Numbered from the stretch's first letter, positions 36,895 through 46,500 are shown. The stretch: DNA of 46,500 bases from Chrysomallon squamiferum (GCA_012295275.1 CM022672.1:25744430-25790929); one strand, 5' to 3'. Translations and numbers: made by a program. Notes: generated from the sequence alone by a model not told the origin.

Positions 36895-37412
36895 TTTCTT
36901 CTTTTTCTTCTTCTTCTTATGATTATAAGTAGTAATAGCAGTAGCAGAATAGTTGTAAAAGTAGTAGTAGACTTAATTGTAGTACCTTATCTTTTTATTT
37001 ATGGATGTGTGAATGTTGCATATATGTATGTATAAATGTATGTATGTATGTACGGATATATGCATGTCGGTAAGTATGTATGTATGTATGTATGTATGTA
37101 TGTATGTATGTATGTATGTATGTATGTATGTATGTATATATGTAAGTATGTATGTATGTATGTATATATGTTTAGCTCCAGGCATGTGCTAAAATCACAC
37201 TATCAGTGTCATAAAGATTTCAATTATTTTTTTCAAGAGTCCCACTTGTTTAAATTACCCTTTTCTTCTAACGATTCATTTACTTCGTACATACATTGAA
37301 TTTCTAATTGAATTAACCATTGAAATACAATTCGGAACAACCCTTTCCTCTTCAGAATTCCTTTTTCTTTTTTTCTTTTTTATTTCCATTCCTTACATTC
37401 ATTTTCTTTCTT
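36895..37412 (+). repeat. Inverted repeat, left arm
   Basis: This arm contains TTCTTCTTCTTATGATTA at its outer end, then a (TATG)n tract (about 37,020-37,168), then a core at 37,168-37,375 starting ATGTTTAGCTCCAGGC, and an inner end containing ATTTCCATTCCTTACATTC. The reverse complement of 39,226-39,643 has the same order. In the roughly 200-bp core only three mismatches are visible (about 98% identity). The shared open frame across the core reflects near-identity, not evidence of coding. Confidence 0.9.
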
Positions 37413-37480
37413 TTCTTTTTCTTCTAAAAATAAAAAATAAAAAAGTTTCTTCAACTATTTTTTGTTGTTGTTGTTCGAAG

Positions 37481-37599
37481 TCTCTAACATCCAAGTGGCT
37501 CAAGGACATTTTCGTTCTGTTTTGTTTCGTTCCATCCGTGTTTACATTAATACAGAAAAGAAGGAGACCTTCTCATTTAGCAGAATTCTCCGACACAAG
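37481..37599 (+). CDS. Weak candidate exon between the inverted repeats
   Basis: A T/G-rich acceptor (TTGTTGTTCGAAG) is followed by an open frame of about 39 codons (includes QVAQGHFRSVLFRSIRVYIN) and a near-perfect donor ACAAG before GTAAGT in phase 0. It sits in the unique spacer between the two inverted-repeat arms. The product is not recognised and no partner exon was found. A chance donor next to a chance frame cannot be excluded. Confidence 0.2.
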
Positions 37600-37689
37600 G
37601 TAAGTGGTTTTTTTCCTTCATCCGCCATCATCTTTTTGTTCTGTTATATTTACTTTATCATACAAGATGTAACTCGCGAAGGCTTTTAA

Positions 37690-39150
37690 GTGACTGCCTC
37701 GATAAAAGGCTGCAAAATGATGAGAGATTTCACAAAAGACCAATGGTTTCTCAAACTACCTGTTGCATACTTTAGTTAAGCCTTCTTCAATTGAATGAGG
37801 GAGGTGCCCGGATATAAAAGGTAATTAAAGAAAACAGGTAATCACATTAAGGGATCAATTACAACATTGTTCTTTATTAAAGGGATTAACAATCGTCTGC
37901 TAAGTACCCGACGAATGGAACTGCCCACTGTTTGACAATTATTATTTACCTTGCAACATAAAAGACTATGTTTTACCTGCATTTTTATAGATTTTTGTTT
38001 CAGATCTCCAGTTTGACGAGCGAGAAGGAGATCGTTTCTTTGTCACACAAGTGGGCGAAACACCGTGGGAAACTGAAAAATTTCGTCACAAACCCGCAAT
38101 TAAGTGAAATGTATATCAAACGTTTATCTGTACACTAAAACTGCCTCCAGAATGAAAATAAAATAAATGAAGAATAATATCAAAAAAAACAAAGACGTAC
38201 TGAAATTAACAACAAAGTATTTTTGAAAATCGTTACACGATTTAAAACACATTTACGTAACATCATTTATTCGGTATTCTCCAAGCAAAACTTTCTAGCC
38301 AGATTTATTCTACTCAAAACAAGTATTAGTATTATTTTTAAAATTTTATTTTTTAAATTATTCAAAATTTGAAGAGTCTATATTATACTGTTAAAGACGA
38401 TTATTGTAGGGGTGGGGTTTTCAGCGTAAGATTTTGAAGCACATCTTGAAACAAACAAGGTTCTGTCTTTTCGTTTGTTGATGTGTGTAAAACTGTAAGA
38501 ATATTGAAGGTGCATTTTATTATATCTTATTTTTATTTTTGTTTTTATTTTATTTTATTTTATTTTATTTTATAATATCAATTCATTCAGTTTTATTATT
38601 TTTATTTATTTATTTATTTATTTATTTACTTATTTATTATTTTTATTTTTTATTATTTTATTTTTTTTTTATTATTATTTTTTCTCAAGTTATACATACA
38701 AGAATTTAAATAAAATTTTATTGAAATAAAGTCCTAAAACCGACACTTCGATTATAAATCATCATCAGCACAGCTTTATTATTTTCGCGTGTTGTTACCG
38801 CGTAAATAATTTTTTTATTTCGACAGAAAAACAACAGGCACACACACACAGAGGTACTCTTGTTTTGACCCTGATTTGACAGCTAACTAATGCACAAACT
38901 TACATCGGTGTCTGCGCAATATGAACTGGACACGCAATCTATCTTTGTATAACGCTAATCTGTACATTAACATTTAAACAAGGTGATAAAGACTTTAATG
39001 ACAGTTTTAATGGGAGTGAAAGGTTCTGGTGTCTGTTATAAATACCCATTCCTGACGGTGTCGACATTTTATGGGATTTCATTATATTTTCTTATCAAAT
39101 CTGTTCTTATGACAATATCACTGCGTCTCGGTTTATCTCTCCCTACCCCC
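37690..39150. other. Spacer between inverted repeats, remainder
   Basis: Unique AT-rich DNA with a TTTTA/TTTA tract (about 38,525-38,690). The frame at 38,983-39,279 ends in microsatellite translation and is not supported. No transposase-like frame was found, so if the inverted repeats bound an element it is non-autonomous. Confidence 0.5.
38525..38690. repeat. (TTTTA/TTTA)n low-complexity tract
   Basis: Imperfect TTTTA and TTTA units interspersed with T-runs. Confidence 0.9.
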
Positions 39151-39152
39151 CC

Positions 39153-39156
<4 letters not shown>

Positions 39157-39219
<63 letters not shown>

Positions 39220-39222
39220 CTC
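39157..39222. repeat. (CT)n microsatellite at inner edge of inverted repeat
   Basis: About 32 CT units with one interruption. The right inverted-repeat arm begins within a few bases of its end, so this module too is bounded by a simple repeat. Confidence 0.95.
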
Positions 39223-39225
39223 ATT

Positions 39226-39643
39226 GGAAAGAAAACGAATGTAAGGAATGGAAATAAAAGAAGGGTAAAAAAGAAGTAATTCTGAAGAGGAAAGGGTTGT
39301 TCTGAATTGTATTTCAATGGTTAATTCAATTAGAAATTCAATGTATGCACGAAGTAAATGAATCGTTAGAAGAAAAGGGTAATTTGAACAAGTGGGACTC
39401 TTGAAAAAAATAATTGAAATCTTTATGACACTGATAGTGTGATTTTAGCACATGCCTGGAGCTAAACATATATACATACATACATACATACTTACATATA
39501 TACATACATACATACATATATGCAACATTCACTTATACACACATATATAAATATTCAATGTACAATAAACAGATAAGACTACTACTAGTTTTACAACTAT
39601 TATTACTTTTAATCATAAGAAGAAGAAGAACAAGAAGAAAAAG
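39226..39643 (-). repeat. Inverted repeat, right arm
   Basis: Reverse-complement partner of 36,895-37,412, with the core at 39,268-39,470. The (CATA)n portion is much shorter than in the left arm, and the outer part shows several indels. The outer end is AAGAAGAAGAACAAGAAG. No target-site duplication is visible outside the two arms. Confidence 0.9.
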
Positions 39644-39696
39644 TTTAGCTAAACTAAAAATATACACGTATATACATGCATAGATATTGACATATT

Positions 39697-39871
39697 CACA
39701 CACATACACCATATCTGTATACACAATTATAAACTACATACATACAGAAAAACATATTTGCATATATATATACTGATACATATATGCATACAGATATACA
39801 CGCCTTCATGCATACTTTCAAATACATAAATGCATGTTTGCATACATACGCATACGTACATACATACATAT

Positions 39872-39923
<52 letters not shown>

Positions 39924-39997
39924 TAACACAAACATAATAATACATTCATGCATACATACACATTACATACGTTCATACATACACATATACATGCATA
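39697..39997 (+). repeat. Module C, copy 2, with (AT)n insertion
   Basis: Direct-orientation homologue of 31,484-31,740. It carries an additional (AT)n tract at 39,879-39,922 (about 22 units) at a point where copy 1 has only TATATA. It is followed by (CATA)n instead of (CATC)n. Confidence 0.85.
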
Positions 39998-40090
39998 CAT
40001 GCTTACATACATACATACATACATACACACACATACATATATACATAATAGATACATACATACATACATATACAAACATAGACATACGTA
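39998..40090. repeat. (CATA)n imperfect tract
   Basis: Imperfect CATA, CACA and TATA units closing the repeat zone before the unique island at 40.1 kb. Confidence 0.85.
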
Positions 40091-40279
40091 CACACACACG
40101 AAAGATTCGTTAATGAATTACGTATGTATAATTAACAAAAGTACGCGATTATTTCTTTTAAGAAAATTCTATTATATCTGGACTGCTGCAGATGTTCTTC
40201 AATTTAGATCGCATGTTTGCACAGACAAACCCAGGAACAGGGTTATTATTGTGACATCATAACTGTAAACACCCTTTGA

Positions 40280-40765
40280 TGTATGCCGCTCGCCACCACG
40301 CACTGTAAACATGTTACGGAATGTTTTTAAGCGTAAAAGTAATCAAGTATCACCAGAATTCGGCTCGTACACAAATTTGTTTGTATTTCTCCAACTGATT
40401 ATAACAAGTTATGACGAAACGAGGCATTCGGGGTGTCGGGTGCGCGATATAAAAGCACAGAAGCCACGCGTGTCACTATGTGGGGTCACCGGCAGGGGGC
40501 GCTTCTCTAATCAAACTAATTAATGCACAAACAAGTTCCCTTCTTATAGATTTAATAGGAGACGAGATAAGACTTGATGGCCAACTGTTCTTCACGCTAT
40601 CGCTGACAGACACGTGTCAACAGATGGCAAATCGGCCTGTTGTTACAACAGCACACGAATATCAGTAATATTCTCCTCTGTATGATGTCAAATTGTGACG
40701 TAACGTGGCGAAAAAAGCGCCACTACATATGTCCATTTTGACAAAAGTCAAGATGGCGCTACTGC
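40280..40765 (+). promoter_or_regulatory. TATA/CTCF/YY1 promoter-like island
   Basis: A unique CpG-bearing block is isolated between repeat tracts. It has a perfect TATA box TATAAAAG (40,448-40,455), an initiator-like TCACTAT about 25-30 bp downstream (40,473-40,479), a CTCF-like core (40,489-40,504), GACACGTGTC (40,609-40,618), TGACGTAA (about 40,694) and AAGATGGCGCT (about 40,750; YY1-like). A frame open for about 60 codons starts around 40,480, but without an ATG near its 5' end. The 70-codon ATG frame at 40,311-40,523 overlaps the TATA box. Neither is recognised. It is the best core-promoter candidate in the right part of the window. Confidence 0.4.
40489..40504 (+). promoter_or_regulatory. 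CTCF-like motif
   Basis: CCGGCAGGGGGCGCTT matches the CTCF core CCACCAGGGGGCGCTA at 13 of 16 positions, including the whole CAGGGGGCGCT block. CTCF is present across bilaterians and its core motif is conserved between insects and vertebrates. Whether it is bound here is not visible from sequence. Confidence 0.45.
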
Positions 40766-40935
40766 TGTAGAATCGTGATATGAACAAAGAAATGGAATTC
40801 TGTCATATTTTTATTAAATGTAATTTGAAATTTTTGTTTTTCTTGATTATCAACAATAATGTTAAATCTATATTTGAGATTTGAATGTATAAATTCCCAT
40901 TCGGTTGATGGGTTAAAAAGGAAACATCCCATCTT

Positions 40936-41004
40936 TTTATTATTATTATTATTATTATTTATTATTATTATTATTTTACAATTATTAATTAATTATTATT
41001 ATTA

Positions 41005-41059
<55 letters not shown>

Positions 41060-41115
41060 TTACAATTATTAATTAATTATTATTATTATTTTATTATTAT
41101 TATTATTATTATTTA
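40936..41115. repeat. (TTA)n array with an 84-bp internal tandem duplication
   Basis: TTA repeats are interrupted twice by the same linker ACAATTATTAATTAATTA, beginning at 40,978 and 41,062. The array therefore contains a duplicated 84-bp unit of linker plus TTA run. The long Ile/Tyr frames across it are artefacts. Confidence 0.9.
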
Positions 41116-41119
41116 TTTA

Positions 41120-41800
41120 TTTTCAGTGCTGGAATTTTCATTTTAACTCGGAAGCCGTAAAAAAATAAAAGTAAAAATAAAAAAATAAAATGTACAGGGT
41201 ACTTACTTCTTCAATAACTCAAATGAAAAGGTGTATGTATAGACGATTAATTGTGTTTTAGAACTGTTCAGAAAGTATTCTAATTATACCAGAAAACACC
41301 TGTTGTATAAATCTGATTTTATTTTATTTTATTTTTATCTTTTTGTACCATCGGCAACGTTTCTTCAAATATGATAGATATTCACTTAATTAATATGGTA
41401 TTAACAGATGATAAAGACATGTTCGGTTTCATTTTCATTTTTTATTTTTTATATATTTATTTTCGATGTCTTAAACAACAAATCTTGTATTTTTCAAATA
41501 TGTGTTTTCTTGATTAAATTCAAGTTAACCACAGAAACTTTTCCATTTCAGAATTATATTAAATTTGCGAAATTTCCAAAAATGAGACTTATTTTTCAAA
41601 ATATTTCCCCGATTAAATTTTGTTCCATTGATTTTATAGACCATCCTTTACATATATCTCTGCAAATTATTAAGTATTCAGAAGACTGAAAAATACAACA
41701 AAATAACCACATTCTGTATAACGTGCTTAGTGTCACCGACACGTTCTTAACAGATAAAAATCTGCAATCGGGATAACCTCCACCGCCCCCTTTCTCTGAC
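41120..41800. other. AT-rich non-coding DNA
   Basis: No supported gene. The 93-codon plus frame at 41,408-41,689 is rich in F, I and K, as expected for AT-rich noise, and has no recognisable motif. It ends in a CT-rich lead into the composite array. Confidence 0.5.
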
Positions 41801-41808
41801 TCTCTCTG

Positions 41809-41813
<5 letters not shown>

Positions 41814-41906
<93 letters not shown>

Positions 41907-42068
41907 TAGATTTGTTTTCTTAATCTGTGTTAGCGAATTTGACAAAGATGTTTGATGGTCAAAACTCAGTGAATCGTGTTCATTAAATGTTATTAGTTTA
42001 AACACTTGCCTGTCGAATATAGAAAAGCGATATTTATTGTCATATTAATTTTTTTTATAAATAGTTTA

Positions 42069-42111
<43 letters not shown>

Positions 42112-42552
42112 ATAATAATAATAATAATAATAATAATAGTGATAGTGATAATAATAATGATAATGATAATGGTAATGTTAATGAAAAAATAAAAATAATA
42201 ATAAACATTTAAGTATTTGTTATTTGATAACACTATTGACAATAAATCCATTTCCTGGTTCGTTCTCTCTCTCTCGGAGAATAATAATATATTTACCTTC
42301 ATTGTATGTTATTGTTTCCGAAATCCTATTAATAGTAAAAGCATTATCCAATCGTATGTGTTCCTAGGGACTCTTCATATCAAAAGAACTAAGAAAAATA
42401 TCTTTGGTTGAAAGATGTTTAAACTGTAAAAACCTCAGTGGATTGGATTGAAACAATATTTGACTGCAAACAAATATGTTGACAAACAAGTCAATATGAC
42501 ATCCGTGTCAACAACACAAATTCAAAATTCAAGAATCGAAACTACATAGATT

Positions 42553-42644
<92 letters not shown>

Positions 42645-42860
42645 TGGCACGATGTTAACAAATCCCGAATATCCTTTTTTTTTCTCTTTTTTTTTAGATT
42701 TGCTTTCTTAATCTGTGTTAACGAATTTGACAAAGATGTTTGATGGTCAAAACTCAGTGAATCGTGTTCATTAAATGTTATTAGTTTATACACTTGCCTG
42801 TCGAATATACAAAAGCGATATTTATTGTCATATTAATTTTTTTTATAAATAGTTTAACAA

Positions 42861-42898
<38 letters not shown>

Positions 42899-42915
42899 AT
42901 AATAATAATAATAAT
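41814..42915 (+). repeat. Composite array (CT)n-A1-(CTA)n(ATA)n-B2-(TC)n-A2-(CTA)n(ATA)n
   Basis: The order is (CT)n 41,814-41,897; A1 41,908-42,069; (CTA)n 42,070-42,110 and (AAT)n to about 42,137; B2 42,186-42,556; (TC)n 42,557-42,642; A2 42,696-42,858; (CTA)n 42,861-42,898 and (AAT)n to 42,915. A1 and A2 are 162 bp long and about 97% identical (four mismatches by eye), with a period of 788 bp. B2 is nearly identical to 19,886-20,254. Every unique module joins a microsatellite on both sides. Confidence 0.9.
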
Positions 42916-43085
42916 AGTGATAGTTATAATAATAATGATAATGATAATGGTAATGGTAATGGCAATGGCAGTGGTAGAGTAGTAGTAGTGGTAGTGAATG
43001 GTAAAAGTACTGCTAGTGATAGTGGTGGTGGTAGTAGTAATGGTAGTAGTAATAGTAACAGCAGCAGTAGTTATAACAATAAACT
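42916..43085. repeat. Degenerate GTA/GGT/AAT triplet tract
   Basis: Imperfect triplets (ATG, GTA, GGT, CAG) continue from the (AAT)n of module A2 and become progressively less regular to the right. Confidence 0.85.
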
Positions 43086-43089
43086 TAAT

Positions 43090-43480
43090 GTGACGGTGCG
43101 CGTTGTTTTCTATAGCAAATTTCCATTAGAGTAGGGGAGATAACTGCAGTTGAAAAGAAACAAAAATGAGGGAGTTATCTCCCTTGCACCTTCTGCCATT
43201 TAATCGGCATCAACTCAAGGACGAATAAACAAGACAGCAAACGCTGACTTGAGGGTCAAGAAGAACATTTTTCGATTACAGTTGTGCATGGCCTTTGTTG
43301 TTAACTGCTAGAACATTATAATAGTTATTATTTTCATTATGTGAATGATTTGCACATTCAGTGTATTATTATGACGGTTAATTGAAGTTGATGTGGACAG
43401 GTGTAATGATAGCAAGGACAAGTAACCAGCCATGAACTCATTACAAGGCCGAGTATGAGTTGGCTGTAAGCATGTTTACT
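43090..43480. other. Unique non-coding DNA
   Basis: Small CpG-bearing unique patch. It contains an inverted pair GGGGAGATAACTGCAG (about 43,135) and GAGTTATCTCCC (about 43,171), which could form a GGAGATAACT/AGTTATCTCC stem. No coding signal. Confidence 0.5.
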
Positions 43481-43482
43481 GT

Positions 43483-43814
43483 TATAATAATAATAATAAT
43501 AACATCAACAGCAACAACAACAACAATGACAATAATAACAACAACAACAATATTAATATTAATAATAATAATAATAATAATAACAACAACGACAACAGCA
43601 AAAAAACCCCAGTAATAATAACAATTATGGTAATGGTGGTGGTGATAGCAGAGTAGTAGAAGTAGCAGGAGTGGTGGTTGTGGTTGTAGTAGCAGAAATA
43701 GTTGTTGCAAAAAGATTAATATCAATCAGATGATGAAGATGACAACAGTAGCAATAATAACATTAATAATAATAATAATAATAATAAGAAGAAGAATAAT
43801 AATAATAATAAGAA

Positions 43815-43845
<31 letters not shown>

Positions 43846-43970
43846 AAGAAGAAGAAGAAGAAGGAATCACAACAACAAACAATAATAACAAACAATAAAT
43901 AAACAACAAGACAAAACAAGATAATAACAATAACAACAAGACAAAACAAAATAATAACAGCAACAGCAAT
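43483..43970. repeat. Compound AAT/AAC/GTA/AAG triplet tracts
   Basis: AAT and AAC repeats (43,483-43,625), a GTA/GGT patch (43,628-43,700), then AAT and a run of about 15 AAG (43,817-43,863), then AAC/AAT. All long frames here are homopolymeric or two-residue repeats. Confidence 0.9.
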
Positions 43971-44173
43971 GATATGGTATGTTTTATTAGTTCAGTTTAA
44001 TATAATTCAGATCAGCAGTCTTAAATGTATCTTTGGCGGTATGAATAAATGGTCTAATAAAAATCTGTACACCTTCAAGTTATTATTTTACGTGATAATC
44101 TATGGCAGACTGATCGTTGTATCCTAACAAAACTGGAAAAAACATGAGAGGAAATCGTCTGCCCTGTATCCGA

Positions 44174-44181
44174 TGACGTCA
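44174..44181. promoter_or_regulatory. CRE palindrome
   Basis: Perfect TGACGTCA in CCGATGACGTCACGAC. CREB/ATF consensus; no TATA box or exon is visible nearby. Confidence 0.35.
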
Positions 44182-44344
44182 CGACAATAAAAAGAAGAAA
44201 AGAAGAACAGTAGGATCTAGATGCTATTTAGAATATATCTTGACCATTTCTTCCAGAAATATACTTTAATAATACGTAACAGTTTCATACTCTTCATTTA
44301 CATTGATTATATAGAAGTTTCTGATAAAACAAAAAAAAAATTAA

Positions 44345-44348
44345 AAAA

Positions 44349-44385
<37 letters not shown>

Positions 44386-44390
44386 AATAA
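44345..44390. repeat. (AAAT)n microsatellite
   Basis: About ten AAAT units, leading into AATAAGAAG. Confidence 0.9.
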
Positions 44391-44515
44391 GAAGAAGAAC
44401 CCCCAACATGCGCTAAATAAAAGATCGAAATGTTACATCTGCAGATGTTTAAATTGAAAGAGTTATGTCCCTTTTATAATCTTTTCTTTTTCCTTTTTAA
44501 ATATTTTTAATTATT

Positions 44516-44660
44516 ATTTTATTTTATTTTATTTTATTTTAACTTATTATTCTATAAGAATACAAATATTTATATACATGTTAAAATATAATAAATAAAA
44601 ATAATGATGATGATAATAATAAGGATGATGATGATGATATGATGCTAGTGATGATGATGA
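44516..44660. repeat. (TTTTA)n and (ATG)n low-complexity tracts
   Basis: Five TTTTA units at about 44,516-44,540, then an AT-rich linker and GATGAT/AATAAT triplets at 44,600-44,660. Confidence 0.85.
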
Positions 44661-44935
44661 TAAAAAAAATACATGTAAAACAACACGATATTCTAATACC
44701 GAATATTAATTAACGAAACTTGTTAACTTTACGAATGGCAATGTGTTTGATATCCTGTACCTTTTTTCATTGCCTTAGATTTTATTGAAAATATATTGTT
44801 TTGTTCTTCTGCATATCTGCAAACAATCAGCATTACAAATATAAATGTTATTTAGTACACAAAGATTTCTGAAGCGTAAAAACATCCTTATAACCTGGCG
44901 ATGTCAATCATTTAAGCATACGACCACCAGCCTAA

Positions 44936-44943
44936 TGACGTCA
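44936..44943. promoter_or_regulatory. CRE palindrome next to an RFX-like half site
   Basis: Perfect TGACGTCA is followed by CGTTGCCATCGTTAC, which contains an RFX X-box half site (GTTGCC). CRE and X-box adjacency is a known promoter arrangement in animals; the second X-box half is imperfect here. Confidence 0.3.
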
Positions 44944-45210
44944 CGTTGCCATCGTTACGGAATACATCAGACGAGAAATTACAGAAAAGACATTTACGAA
45001 TAAATCATCTGATAAGTTTGGTTAGACGATAACAGGGCTATCCCAGTCATATCTTGATTGAGAGAACTAAAAGAATCATGATCATTGGCGAAAACGAACA
45101 CGAGAGAGACTGTTGGTGCAGAAATACAAACTCATTTCACCCTAAGGTTACAGAGTTCTTTTCTTTTTCTCTCTCTCTTTTTCTTGAACCCGTGAAACTA
45201 GATACACAAA

Positions 45211-45212
<2 letters not shown>

Positions 45213-45266
<54 letters not shown>

Positions 45267-45267
45267 G
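45213..45267. repeat. (GT)n microsatellite
   Basis: About 24 GT units plus imperfect GCGTGTGC. The 74-codon frame reading into it (Val-Cys repeat) is not a gene. Confidence 0.95.
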
Positions 45268-45407
45268 CTAATTACTGACTGTATTTTGTAACGAAACTTC
45301 AGGGTTTATGGATGAAAATCTTGTTCTTAATTGTATAATGATTGTTTTTAGAGATTTAGTAATAACACAGTTTGACAAAAGAATATCAAATCGTGCAGAT
45401 ATATCCA

Positions 45408-45520
45408 TATACAGTGGTACCTGTCTTTAGTGGTTCCCCCGAGAGATGAACGGCCACCTAAGATGCACGGATTGTTTCCCCGTGGTTATGTCCCTTATAT
45501 TAGCGGACACGGATTGCATT
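45408..45520 (+). mobile_element. pogo/Tigger-like DNA transposon terminal fragment
   Basis: TACAGTGGTACCTGTCTTTA followed by AGTGG, GGCCACCTAAGATGCACGGA and TAGCGGACACGGAT has the TA-flanked CAGTGGTACCT start and the spaced 'cggacac' pattern that I associate with terminal repeats of pogo/Tigger-type Tc1-mariner relatives. A second stretch at about 46,055-46,090 (GAAGAGACACCTGCAATATA, then GGGACAC) has a similar pattern in the same orientation. No opposite terminal repeat or transposase frame was found, so this is at most a remnant. Confidence 0.35.
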
Positions 45521-46500
45521 TGTTTATGATTTTTCTAAAGCTAAACCGAACAGTCATACTGATTTGGATTTGTTTTCTCTAAAATAAATAATTTTATTAC
45601 TGTACGGCAGCTTTTATGATAAAGTGCACAGTGCATGCTGGAAGTGTTGTTTCTGTCGAATCACAAGAGACCGCGAAATACAATCGCCAAAAGCTTGCCC
45701 ACCAAACCGTAGGAGTTCAAAGAAAATTCAAAATCATTCCATGTATATTTGTTTTCTAAAACACCCTGACTTAGTGGACTTTTGAATGGAAAAGATGGTG
45801 CGACTGACAGATACCGGAGCTCTGTCTGTGTTTTAAACGCAAACATTTAGTAAAACCTAAATATACCTTATGCTTATTCAGAATTTTATGACGGTCAAAA
45901 TATATAATATCTGCAGTAGTGTTTTAGAAAAAAGCCATGATGCGTCTATAGAAATGCCAGGTCACAACGAATATTTCTTGTTGGTGTTAATGTGGTGGAT
46001 GTGAATAAAAAATCTAAATATATTTTTAAAAGAACTGTCTATAAATTTTACCCCTCTGACGAAGAGACACCTGCAATATAGGGACACTTTTGCACTTTTA
46101 CACCGTACAAGTCGGGCAACAGTAATTATGTTTTATTCGTGATGTACAGGAATATGTTAAAAAAAATCAAAACAGACTGAGTACGTCTCTGGCGCATTGA
46201 CTTATTTATTTATGTTTTGTACCAAAGCACCGATACACACGGTCATGCATACCACAAAAACATACAAAAAACAACAACAAAAAACCCCAGCAACAACAGA
46301 AAAACAATGATAGATAGTAGAACCGTACTTTCAAAGTCGCACTGAACAAAGCTGGTGGGTGCACCACAGTAGGACTGCAAGTACAGTTTCTAGAGCTGTT
46401 GGTAGACAGACTAAGGACGGAATACACATCGAATGGTTATTTTGTGTTTGTACAAATGGTACAGTCGTTTGTCACGGACGACAGACTCTCAGCGTACAAG
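45520..46500. other. Unique non-coding DNA to window end
   Basis: Moderate CpG; the minus-strand frames of 61-73 codons at 45.66-45.85 and 46.2-46.43 kb show no recognisable family or splice signals. No RNA gene was recognised. Confidence 0.5.

Noticed and set aside
36973-37299. Shared 44-residue frame (contains FSSRHVLKSHYQCHKDF) in both inverted-repeat arms
   Set aside because: The nucleotide sequences are about 98% identical, so the conserved frame needs no protein-level selection; with three base differences no coding bias can be judged.
41408-41689. 93-codon plus-strand frame rich in F, I and K
   Set aside because: The composition is what AT-rich DNA gives by chance and no domain is recognisable.
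43722-43969. Leu/Ser/Phe homopolymer frames as membrane proteins
   Set aside because: They are translations of (AAG)n and (AAT)n tracts.

Overview
This window is eukaryotic nuclear DNA. It is AT-rich, has no operon-like gene packing, contains spliceosomal-type exon candidates, and is unusually loaded with microsatellites: long (GA/CT)n, (CATC)n, (TATG)n, (AAT)n, (CTA)n, (AAG)n, (CA)n and poly-T tracts. The repeat mix, tRNA-derived SINE-like fragments and a sharp CpG-poor/CpG-rich domain switch fit a lophotrochozoan invertebrate, most likely a mollusc. That assignment is inference; nothing here fixes the species.

Layout. (1) About 1-11,500 is strongly CpG-depleted (about two dozen CpGs by hand count) and holds the best protein-coding evidence: a minus-strand internal exon at 3,827-4,059 of an unidentified, probably nuclear protein. 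A weak MITE-like palindrome lies near 450-660, and two much weaker coding candidates lie near 7-8 kb. (2) Near 11.5-12.0 kb CpG density rises abruptly and stays higher to the end. A possible minus-strand first coding exon with a compatible splice phase sits at 12,383-12,405. The simplest reading is a methylated gene body on the left, with its 5' end at or beyond 12 kb, and unmethylated upstream or intergenic DNA on the right. (3) About 12.5-31 kb is mostly unique non-coding DNA. It contains several CpG-bearing promoter/enhancer-like islands (14.4-15.1, 20.8-21.2, 23.85-23.95, 29.2-29.6, 30.3-30.7 kb) interrupted by microsatellites. (4) About 31-43 kb is repeat territory: a D-C-D local duplication built around (CATC)n, a pair of about 98%-identical inverted repeats 1.8 kb apart (36.9-37.4 and 39.2-39.6 kb), and a composite (CT)n-A-(CTA)n-B-(CT)n-A array at 41.8-43.0 kb whose B module recurs at 19.9 kb. 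A unique island at 40.28-40.76 kb inside this zone carries a TATA box, a CTCF-like site and a YY1-like site. (5) About 43-46.5 kb has triplet-repeat tracts, two CRE motifs, a (GT)n tract and a pogo/Tigger-like terminal fragment.

No complete protein-coding gene, rRNA, intact tRNA, CRISPR array or transposase/reverse-transcriptase frame is visible. Most long open frames are low-complexity translations of microsatellites. The most interesting signals are the CpG domain boundary, the microsatellite-anchored dispersed modules, the inverted-repeat pair, and the TATA/CTCF/YY1 island. Exon, promoter and binding-site calls come from reading the sequence alone and are provisional.
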